Shown here in pieces: positions 55,572-64,000 of a stretch of 64,000 bases of DNA; position 1 is the first letter of the stretch, and each line of letters starts with the position of its first letter. The translations under genes were made by a program, and so were the position numbers. Below the pieces are notes generated by a model, which was given only the letters and a program-made list of their open reading frames with translations, made no database searches and had not been told where the DNA came from. Source of the stretch: Areca catechu (Eukaryota > Streptophyta > Magnoliopsida > Arecales > Arecaceae); the NCBI GenBank assembly GCA_021397845.1, contig CM038040.1, positions 65,189,466 through 65,253,465 on the forward strand, read 5' to 3'.

Positions 55572-56947
55572 GTACCAATAAAACAAGGCGTGAGATCGAT
55601 CATGAACTACATCAGCCCAGTTTCCCTCCATGCCACATCTAGAAGTCAGAGGCCACTACATCAGCCTAGTGGATTTTGTGTGAGAACCCAGGATCCAAGA
55701 TGCTTCCAGATGCCATTTTAGATGCCAGATTCCCTCCAAATGCTTCCGAAATATTTCATATACCAGGAGCTTATGTTTCTCAGGTTATTCCAGCACCCCA
55801 GGCTCTAAGATTCAAGCCCGGGAAGCAAGCCCAAGCATGAAGAACCAAGATTCCCTTTTGATACCGGGAATATGCTAGCCCAGGAGACCAGGTGCCCCAG
55901 CTTCCAGGAGGCCCAAGCCCATGCGCCCCAGCTTCTAGGAGGCCCAAGCCCATGGGCCCTTGGCCCATGGCCGACCTCCCCTTGCTGCTCCAAAGCCCAC
56001 ACACCCAAAGGATGAGGCACCCCACTTTGTTGACTTGGTCCAAGCCTAAGTGAAGAAGGAGAAGACTAGGTCAAATCCTAACCTAGATGGGAGTTCTTCC
56101 TAGTTTGTTTAGGACTTGTAATTCTAACCTAGCTAGGAGAGGACATGTAACCCAAGTGTGTAACCCTAGTTAGAGGACATGGGAACTCTATAAATACCCC
56201 ACCCCTCTCCCTCTTATAATCAACTTTTATTCATGATATCAAAACCCTTGTAAATTTATTTGAGCTTGCGAGCTTATGTGTTACTTTGTTCTTTTGGTTC
56301 TTTGGTTTGTGTTTGTGTTCTTGTGCTCAACCAAATTCCTTGCTGCCTTAGCATCCTTCCACGCCCTAACTCACTGCCATCCAAGCCTTCACACGTCTAA
56401 GAAGGAGTGCCCTAGGTCGCCAAGCAAGGAGATCTTCATCAAGCTTCAAGCTGCCCCGCTTCTAAACCCTAACCTAATTCCTTCTAAACCTAGTTCCATT
56501 TCTTTTTCTTACTTGCTGTTTTGATTGACTCTTAATGTTTTGCAAGATCCCCGAGGTGTTTCACCTTCCCAGAGGAGGCTTTACTTGCCTCCAGGACTGC
56601 CCAAATCAGCCATCTAATCAAGGGAATCGAGCTTCGTTTTCCAGGCATCAATCTGAGAGCTATGTGACCCTTTCGATTGCAGATTCTTCAAATCACTGAT
56701 TGATAACATCATTTCCTTCTTTGAATTTCTGATTTGATGAAGATAAGCTATCCTAAATCGGGAGTTTCTCAACTCTTGGATCCTGGCTACTTATTATCTT
56801 GCATGAGTTCTTTGTGATCATGATGATTCTATGCATTGCTATCCTATTTACTAATTCTTACTTTAGTTTGGGAATTTAGCCTCCCAACCTAAATTATAAA
56901 AACCACAAAAAAATTATTTCACTGTTTTTTCTACATGTTTAGCAATC
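55572..56947 (+). repeat. LTR-like insertion with its own TATA box, limits unclear
   Basis: This plus-strand stretch separates two parts of an antisense gene. It has CTCTATAAATACCCC near 56186 followed by pyrimidine-rich transcript-like sequence, a TGTGAGAACCC motif at 55679 that looks like an LTR start, and internal repeats (AGGCCCAAGCCCATG near 55910 and 55941). No PBS, polypurine tract or matching partner was found, so a solo LTR is the likeliest reading. I could not settle the target duplication. Confidence 0.4.
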
Positions 56948-57160
56948 TTAGAGTCGTCCCGCATCAGGAACAAATAATTTAAAAGTCCTGAAAAAATGAT
57001 AACGATTCCGAAGACTCTCTGTCCTAGTATGAGACAAGGAACTAACAATGGTTCCTAAAGAAAATTTGGAACCTCTCCTTCTAACAGGGCACCAACTCCC
57101 AGAGGGTTCATCTCTCATTGAACCCTTGCTAATGGTTGGGTTATCTTGCGACTCAGTCAT
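56948..57160 (-). pseudogene. N-terminal exon of a putative gypsy-type antisense protein
   Basis: The ATG at 57160 (minus) gives MTESQDNPTISKGSMRDEPS, then SKFSLGTIVSSLSHTRTESL and RNRYHFFRTFKLFVPDAGRL. The pattern of a Ser-rich start, SxLT-like helix, RxxYxIPxxFxLxVPxxxxR is the N-terminal start of plant putative gypsy type transposon proteins. It ends where the LTR-like insertion begins. A minus-strand TATATATAAAAAG (57301-57313) lies about 140 bases upstream and would place the start site near 57275. Confidence 0.5.
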
Positions 57161-57300
57161 TATGAAAGGAAAAGGAAAATGACCCCTACCTCCAGGTATA
57201 GATAAGATAACTTGCATAAGAAGAAGAATGGCGCAAGATGAGAGGAAGAAGAAAGAAGTTTCAGAGAAAACGTGGAAGTTCATTTCGTGGGATCACCCCC

Positions 57301-57313
57301 CTTTTTATATATA
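57301..57313 (-). promoter_or_regulatory. TATA box of the antisense gene
   Basis: TATATATAAAAAG on the minus strand, upstream of the ATG at 57160 and inside the Gypsy 3' region, pointing away from the 3' LTR. Confidence 0.45.
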
Positions 57314-57758
57314 CGGGATGATGGGGTTTTTTTCTCAATAAACTGATGATCTTCTCGATCGTGCAACGTATCGACGACGCCAAACATGGGTGCAAATTAC
57401 TAAGGGACGTCAATCAATGAATTGTCAGTTACGATCTGCAAGAAATGCCATAGATGGCCAAGATGAGTTTTTAGCATGATAACTAAGGCTCAAGATGTCG
57501 CCAAGTATATTTTCTCGATCAAATAAAAGTCCAATAAAAATCTTTTTAATGAAGGGATCAACCATGCTTTTTAAGTCTGCGCCATCTTTTTGAGGCATCA
57601 ATAAGGGGCTGACACGTCCTTAGCACGATCTCCAAACCGTAAATTAGTTATTATAAGCGACAAAACTGGAGATCTACCATCATTGGTTGTTTTCTTTTCA
57701 TTCATAAACGACAAACTATAATTACTCCCATTTTTTAAAATAAAGTTATTTCGAAATT

Positions 57759-57770
57759 GAGAGTGGGGAG
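57759..57770 (+). promoter_or_regulatory. Polypurine tract of Gypsy F1
   Basis: GAGAGTGGGGAG lies eight bases before the LTR start TGTGGTAATCC at 57778, as expected for the plus-strand primer of a Gypsy element. Confidence 0.8.
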
Positions 57771-57777
57771 CTGTTGC

Positions 57778-58908
57778 TGTGGTAATCCGATTTAATATAA
57801 AATAATTACCAATTCATCAATTGGGTCGATTTTATTTGGACCCGTCAACCAAATCAGTGTACCTAAAGATGATTTTTCTTAATTTAACGAGGGCTGCAAT
57901 ATATCTCAGTGAAAAGAATACATTATTATTTCATTCGACTTCATGTCTTCGCTTGGTCCGAAGAAGACGTTTCTAGAATATATTACTATTTCATCCGGCT
58001 TCATGTTTTCAGCCTGGTCCAAAGAAGACGTTTCTGGAATCTGTTACTATTTCATTCGGTTTCATGTCTTCAACTTGGTCCGAAGAGGACACTTCTGGAA
58101 TCTGTTACTATTTCATTCAGCTTCATATCTTCAGCTTGATCTGAAGAGAATACTTCTGGGATGTATTATTTATCCCTTTGGCTCCATGGTAAGCAGTTCT
58201 TTATTTTCTGGTTCACTCCAAAGGAGATAAATCCGAAGTATATAGCTAGCACGTCTTCAAACCATTTCAAGGAAGATAGTCTAAAGAGGTAGTTAGACTC
58301 TTTTCGGATCTCCTCTAAAGAGAGTATCCGAAGCATGTGAACGATCTTTTAGCCTAAAACAGTTGAAGGTTCTTTGGATTGTTCTGACCACCTACATGGT
58401 CGATAGCTCCGGCTTCAATAACTATAAAATAATTAATTATTATAACCACCTACATGGTCGATAGCTTCGGCTTCGACAATCATAGAATAATTAATTTCGG
58501 ACCGCCACTACTTACTGTTATGAGAAAGTTATATTAACTAATTCCCATAACCGTAAGTAGTTATACTCACGCTTATAAATATTGGTAAGAGAGGATACTC
58601 GAGAAAAACCAACTCCAGACAAGTTAGAACCAGTCCACAACTAGCTCTTTCAACACCACACAACTAGCTTTTCAACGCCACTCAAATCATTTTTCCCTTT
58701 CCAATTTCACCTCATTCATTCTCCATATCATTTTTCCCTTTCCAATTTCACCTCATTCGTTCTCCATTCTGCTGTCTAAATTCTTGCCAACTTTGACATT
58801 GAAATATCCCGCCAGAAAAATTCCGGTTAGGAAATTTATTTTGCAAACTTTTATCGAAAATGAACAGCAAGCAGGTCACTCTATCCGGTTCGTAGGAATT
58901 TAGCATCA
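57778..58908 (+). repeat. 3' LTR of Gypsy F1
   Basis: It matches 27788-28753 from TGTGGTAATCC to TTAGCATCA. It has four copies of the 60-61-bp unit (TTCAT starts at 57930, 57990, 58051, 58112) where the 5' LTR has three. It also has a duplicated ACCTACATGGTCGATAGC block (near 58389 and 58448) and a doubled CATTTTTCCCTTTCCAATTT block near 58686. TATAAATA is at 58574-58581. Confidence 0.88.
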
Positions 58909-59065
58909 ATATAATCCAACTATTTCATTAAATAGATAACCTAACCTGAGCTGTAACGGGTTGAATTAAGTTAAATGGATTACACGGTTAAGCATTACCA
59001 CCCCTGCCTTGAGGATGTCACAGCCAGCACTCATTGGGCCAATTCTGAAATATAATCGCAATGTT

Positions 59066-59440
59066 TGCTCAAACCAATATTCACATGTACATACTGCAAC
59101 ATCTCCCAGATTCAAGAACAAGATTTAGTTTAATATTCGGAATGTCAAATGAAACGTAAGGGCAGATGAAATATATTTACCATGAGCTTCATTCTTTATA
59201 AAAGTCCATGGTTGGATTGTGAATGAAGGGAATAGACTTTGACTTTGGACATTGCTCAAACCAATATTCACATGTACATACTGCAACATCTCCCAGATTC
59301 AAGAACAAGATTTAATTTAATATTCGGAATGTCACAAATGAAACATAAGGGCAGATGAAATATATTTACCATGAGCTTCATTCTTTATAGAAGTCCATGG
59401 TTGGATTGTGAATGAAGGGAAAAGACTTTTGACTTTGGGC
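59066..59440. repeat. Tandem duplication, 187-bp unit, downstream of the GAPDH gene
   Basis: Copy 1 starts at 59066 and copy 2 at 59253, both with TGCTCAAACCAATATTCACA through GGTTGGATTGTGAATGAAGG. They differ at only a few positions, so the event is recent. It lies 440-810 bases beyond the GAPDH stop, in its 3' untranslated or flanking region. Confidence 0.92.
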
Positions 59441-59879
59441 TTCAAAAGCATGATCAATGAGATTTAAAGACATTACTCATTGCATTCCTAATCATATGTC
59501 TGAACACCATGAAGACGCACAAACCAAAAAGAGAGCTTAATATCATTAATACAGAAGACCAACAAGATTTGCAACATTTCAATGCAACAAGCATGAACAT
59601 ACTTTTAACATAAGCCACATTTTCTGAAAGCATGAATCTGACAATTTCAGTGAATAAATTTCATCCATTGTAATTTACTTACTACAAGGGATGAAACAAA
59701 CTACTTCCATTTTAAAAATCCACGTAACTGATACCAATGTAAATTAAATCTCAAGTGCTACACATCATTTAAAAGCAAGCCACCAATATCAAAATTGAAG
59801 CTTCCAAAAATCTACTTGCAAGATCCTCCCGGCATGCATAGCAGCAACCCGATGGTTCTCTTGAAATTTCAGTGTTTTT

Positions 59880-62800
59880 TCAGTAGCGAGCACTGACCAG
59901 AGCAATGTGCTCAATCAAGTCTAGCACTCGGTTGCTAAACAAGAAACCCAGGGTACGTATCAGCTTAAGACTTCGAACATAATATTGGGACAGCAATGGA
60001 GAGAGAACAAGAGTAGCTACTAACCTGTAGCCCCATTCATTGTCATACCAGGAGACAAGCTTCACAAAGGAAGCACTTAACCCAATACCAGCCTTTGCAT
60101 CGAATATACTCGACCTAGAAATATATAACACACGCAACAGCTTAGCATCTGGGTAGTAAGTCGCAAATGGGAACCCATTACGTACAGACTCCTCACCTCG
60201 AGTCACCAACAAAATCATTTGAAACAACATCGTCATCGGTGTAACCAAGTATGCCTTTCAATGGGCCCTCTGATGCAAACCTGTGATAAATTGACAAGAT
60301 TAGATGTAACAAAGCAAAAAAAAATAATATATCAAAATCTTAATGTGCATGTGAGGCTAGTACAAATGCACGCACAAAAATATATAGCATATTATTTACC
60401 AAGATTTTTGTTTGTCAGTAATCATGTATAAATGATACTGCACTCATGTACAGATGTCCCTCTTTTCAAGTGTCTACATTATCCTGGTACATGGACCGTA
60501 CACTTGTTATTTGCTTTCATGCTTCTCAATGACGTGTTAAATATATTCACCGTGTTTTTTACTCATCGCCCACCAAAAGAATCTCAATAAAATTTTTTAT
60601 GTATGCTTTTTCAGTGCAAGAAAAACCATGTAAAACTCTGTTTTAAACACGTATAAGAATTGCAGTGTAAAGACAACTAATTAGCTAAACAATTTGGGAT
60701 GCATACAAAGTTGCACACTGAAATCCCAAGACACTTTCAAAGCATCACTAAGTGACATCTAAGTTTGATTCAATCATGATTGGTGCAAGATTTGTAGTTT
60801 TGGGTCTTTTTCCTTTATTCATTCGGTATTCTACTAGTTACCTTCTGTTAAAGCATCCTCTAGGTTGCCTAGTTGGTGGATCATGATCTAAGCCCCAACC
60901 CAACCCCAAAAAACCACTGCTTAGCCTTTTTCATGCTGCAAAGGTTATAACCTTTAAGCAAATCTTTATTGAGTAGCTCTCAAAGGTAACTCTCCAATCT
61001 CCATCTCTCCAACGCTTTATCAACTTTCTAAATAATTCTACCATACTCATCCTTCATATTTTTAATGTTATCTAAACCTCTATTCTCCTTTCTTCACTAT
61101 ATTCTAGCTTGGAAACATTTTTTGCTTCCTCTTCTTGTAAACATGTGGATTTCTCTCATGGTCTGCCAGTTATTTGCTCCCTTCTACAATTGTCATATCA
61201 TTCAAAATTTTCTATATTTCTAAATTTCAGAATTTGAAGGAAGACAAATTTGGTAGTCATTGTCCTTTGGACCTTTGTATTCCACTTTGCTTCACTGTTA
61301 ATGAATCCAGTGCCCTAGGCACCAGCCACTTCATTTAATAGATTATCATATGCGGCAGAACATCACAGGCATCCATTTGTTCATCATATTAATATTCCAT
61401 CTTTGATAAAGCTTTATTGTTGCAGATGATGTTTAAGCACCAAAAATAGGTAAGGTTAAGAACTTTATTCCAGAGAAATCAGTTTCCTTTCATGCCAATC
61501 AACTGCATGGCAAGAAAAGTGTATATGGAGGAAAGAGGATTTGGCAGGCGTCCTACAATTATGTTCAAGAAACCAGATTTTTATGGATCATCAACATGGC
61601 TGGTTTATGGACATGTATTGCAGCTTTCATTGACCTGGTGGTCCGTGCCATAGTGTGACTGCAAGGTGAACTTGCATCTGGTGCTCTGCATTTTTCATTA
61701 GTGCAGAAGCTTCTCAGTACTTGATGTTACCCCCCATTTCCCTCATATAATTTTTACCAATAATTACACAAATTTTGAAATAATGCCGATGAGATAGTGA
61801 CTGCTCTACAGATTTAGCTTATTGGAGATGGGGTGAAAAAACAAAACACAAACTCAAGAGAATATCGTTATTCGTTACCAATGAAAATGTGCATGCACAC
61901 AAATAGAGACAGACACACACACACACACACACAGAACAAGGAAAGAGATTTAATCCTATGGGTAATAGGGTTTATAATACAAAGTAACTTATTGAAATGC
62001 ATTAATGCTACTTCCATGCCCTTTAGGAATTTGATACAGTAATCAATGAAAAATTCATGATTATATAACTTAGAAAAAAACATATATTAACATTGTCTCA
62101 AACATGGAATGCAAAACCACCAGGCATGCCGAATCATACCGACAGCTTATGGTGTGATTCAGGAATTTGATTTGGAATGCCAGCAAAAATGAAGTGAGGG
62201 AAAAGGAAAAAAAGGGAGAGACAGAGAGCGGGGGAGGGAAGGAGAGGAAAAGACTAGCAATGGCCCACTGAGACCTTCTGGTGGTCATTGCCGGCGCTTC
62301 CATCGGCCTCCCTTTCCTTCTCTTCCTCTCCCTCCTTCCCTCCCCCCCTCTTTTCCTCTTCAATGATCACGGTATGGGGGTGTACTGACCCATACCACCG
62401 GTCAGTTGATATGCGGTCTGGTTATGAGTCGGTAGTCGGTGAACATTGATCTCAAACTCCTTTAGAAATTATTATTTTTTTTAGAAAAAAGACGTGTTTC
62501 TTTCACCAACAAAGGTGGTTCCTGTGCCCATGATTAAAGAACTGTTGGTGAAAATATCCACTAACACTGTATAAGATTCCTGCACTAGGTCTCTATTTGT
62601 GACAACATAGTTCAGCCATGGTCGGTAATGTAGATGGCTAAATTACACCATGGGCAAATACAGCAGCAGGGGTACTGCAGAACTAAGTTGAGCCAAGTTG
62701 TACCTGGCTTGTCTCAGATCACATTTCATCAATTGGATTCAGATATGCCATATCATTCAGTACATATGGAAACAAGGACATGATTCACAAGCATACGACC

Positions 62801-64000
62801 AACTCAATAATACTAATAAATCAAAACAAGATGTAAGCATGGTACTTTACAAAAAAAATTAGTTAAGAATTGTCTTAAAATTTTAAAGAACTCAGCATCT
62901 GTTTTCATCTCAATTATATATGTTTTTTTCTAATTTGGTTCACAGGACAGGTCTAAAATTGATATAAAGCACAATAACAAACCTACACTAGATCAAGGTA
63001 ATCATATATCAGCTCAAGGTCTTGTGTTTAAACAAGCCATATTTCATGCAGTGGATCAGTCAAAATGTTCAGCTGAAAGTCTGAAACTGACATCATAAAG
63101 GACAAATAGCTGTTACCAAAAAAAAAAAAAGGACAAATAGCATAACTTATTAACAACACTAAGTACTGAAGCTATAATGAGTTACACTTAAAACTAATCA
63201 TCATATTAAAAAAAAATGTTTCTCTATAATGTAAGGCAAAAGGTTCCTAGATTTTTACAATATCACAAGTTACAGATAGAAAATAAAATATTAAATCTAA
63301 GATGACAAGCAAAAACTTAAGCATACATATGTAGTTTTTATTTTTTTTATTATTTAGTGAACATGCTGAATCTATAAAAGAAAAAAGTGATGTACAGAAA
63401 CAGATAAAACAACGAGCAAACTTACATTGCATGGAAATATAATACAGCTTCAAACAATTATGTAGTGAATTGCAAGTATATAAAAGCAATAGAAGCATGC
63501 ATACTTAATAGCAGCTTTGACGTTATCATATGAAGCACTTTTCTCAAGCCGACAAGTTAAGTCCACCACCGAAACATTTGGTGTTGGAACTCGGAAAGCC
63601 ATCCCAGTAAGTTTCCCATTAAGCTCTGGAAGAACTTTCCCAACAGCCTGATATTCCAGAAGTAAACTCAATTCACATAAAAGTCTAAAATAACAATTAA
63701 TGTATTGCAAGTCATCTTGCTCTCACCTTTGCTGCACCTGTTGAACTGGGGATGATGTTTTGACCAGCCCCACGTCCTCCTCGCCAATCTTTCATTGATG
63801 GACCATCAACAGTCTTCTGTGTTGCTGAACAGAGGAAGGCAAAAAAAAGCATGCTAGTAAAGCAAGCTCTGTAATGATGATATATTGGAGGGGCATGTCT
63901 AGATGGTTATTTAATGTGAGGACAAAGGTAAGATGGAAGGAAAAAAACCTGTTGTCGCATGGACAGTTGTCATGAGGCCTTCAACGATACCAAACTCCTC
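59880..64000 (-). CDS. GAPCP: Glyceraldehyde-3-phosphate dehydrogenase, plastidic GapCp type, 3' part
   Basis: Visible coding exons (minus): 64000-63949 (runs off the edge), 63824-63727, 63647-63505, 60280-60197, 60114-60025, 59934-59880. All junctions are GT-AG and the exons total 522 bases, 173 codons plus TGA, without a stop. The enzyme turns glyceraldehyde 3-phosphate, NAD and phosphate into 1,3-bisphosphoglycerate. Seen: MTTVHATTATQKT with the catalytic His, GMAFRVPTPNVSVVDL with the phosphate-binding Arg, FDAKAGIG and SWYDNEWGYSNRV with the NAD-contacting Asn. The catalytic Cys exon and any transit peptide lie outside the window. GIGLSASF and SNRVLDLIEHIALV fit the non-photosynthetic plastid isoform GapCp better than cytosolic GapC (GIALN, SSRV). 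It is the only intact cellular gene here. Confidence 0.92.
61913..61933. repeat. (AC)n microsatellite in the GAPDH intron
   Basis: About ten AC units, interrupted upstream by AGAGACAG. Confidence 0.9.
62195..62440. repeat. Purine-rich and pyrimidine-rich inverted segments in the intron
   Basis: A GA-rich run (62196-62256, including GGGGGAGGGAAGGAGAGG) is followed 50 bases later by a CT-rich run (62307-62360, including CCTCCCTTCCCTCCCC). Next comes a small inverted pair, GGTATGGG (62371) with CCCATACC (62389). The two runs could pair; it may be the core of a MITE-like insertion, but no target duplication was found. Confidence 0.4.

Larger units (their letters stand above)
60281..63504 (-). 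other. Long intron (3224 bp) of the GAPDH gene
   Basis: It is bounded by GT after ATTAA (63505) and TTTATCACAG before 60280; phase is kept (AA|G for Lys). The other four visible introns are 79-124 bp, so this one is about thirty times longer. It holds a CA repeat, purine/pyrimidine-rich inverted segments and AT-rich sequence but no coding frame I recognise. Confidence 0.85.

Noticed and set aside
55780..56043. Gly/Leu/Trp-rich minus frame with GLGPPGSWG-like repeats
   Set aside because: It arises from the repeated text AGGCCCAAGCCCATG in an LTR-like segment; low complexity and no conserved domain.
57909..58230. Open frames with repeated peptide units in the F1 3' LTR
   Set aside because: They are translations of the 61-bp tandem repeat; the frame and length change with repeat number.
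27783..58913. Target-site duplication for Gypsy F1
   Set aside because: The flanking five bases (TCTAT on the left, ATATA on the right) do not match; the insertion site is decayed or the two LTRs are not from one insertion.

Overview
This window is plant nuclear DNA, almost certainly from a flowering plant with a large, repeat-rich genome. The only cellular gene is the 3' half of an intron-split glyceraldehyde-3-phosphate dehydrogenase of the plastidic GapCp type (59880 to the right edge, minus strand). Its visible exons are open and in phase, so it looks functional. Everything to its left is nested transposable elements. A monocot, perhaps a palm, is my guess for the host; that is weakly supported.

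Layout from left to right. 1-8708: a Copia element of the Sirevirus type (A) with gag, pol, a truncated third ORF and multiple polypurine tracts. Its 5' LTR tail does not match the LTR at its 3' end. 8709-10760: 5' end and LTR of an unidentified LTR retrotransposon on the minus strand. 10931-11833 and 25751-26470: the two halves of a Mutator-like (MULE) transposase, minus strand, split by Sirevirus D (11839-25750, minus). D is itself interrupted, in its third ORF, by a small gag-only Copia-type element E (15137-18428, TSD ATCCA).

27788-58908 is Ty3/Gypsy material of the Tat type. F1 has an LTR, gag, protease, RT and two RNase H-like domains, and is broken at 32956 where the LTR of a second Gypsy, F2, begins. 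F2 gag holds a solo Sirevirus LTR, C (34487-36140, TSD GTTTC). F2 has lost its RT, and its RNase H is split by a complete but decayed Sirevirus, B (38083-49456, TSD AGTGG). F2 integrase ends at 50945. It is followed by a 90-bp tandem repeat, three related antisense coiled-coil ORFs (51.6-55.6 kb), a detached N-terminal exon of such a gene, and the 3' LTR of F1 (57778-58908).

How the parts relate. Gag, pol and PBS/PPT signals in A, B, D and F describe ordinary reverse-transcribing elements, most now disabled by stops and frameshifts. Comparing the Sirevirus copies shows structure that goes beyond coding: an array of short hairpins in the downstream part of the LTR, with changing arms and constant loops; a second two-tier stem-loop nearer the LTR end; family-specific GTCGAC-like words in U3 that recur just before the third ORF; and an acceptor-like AG at every gag/pol junction. 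These, with the antisense ORF cluster of the Gypsy element, are the most interesting signals here. All coordinates come from reading the sequence by eye; no database search or folding program was run.
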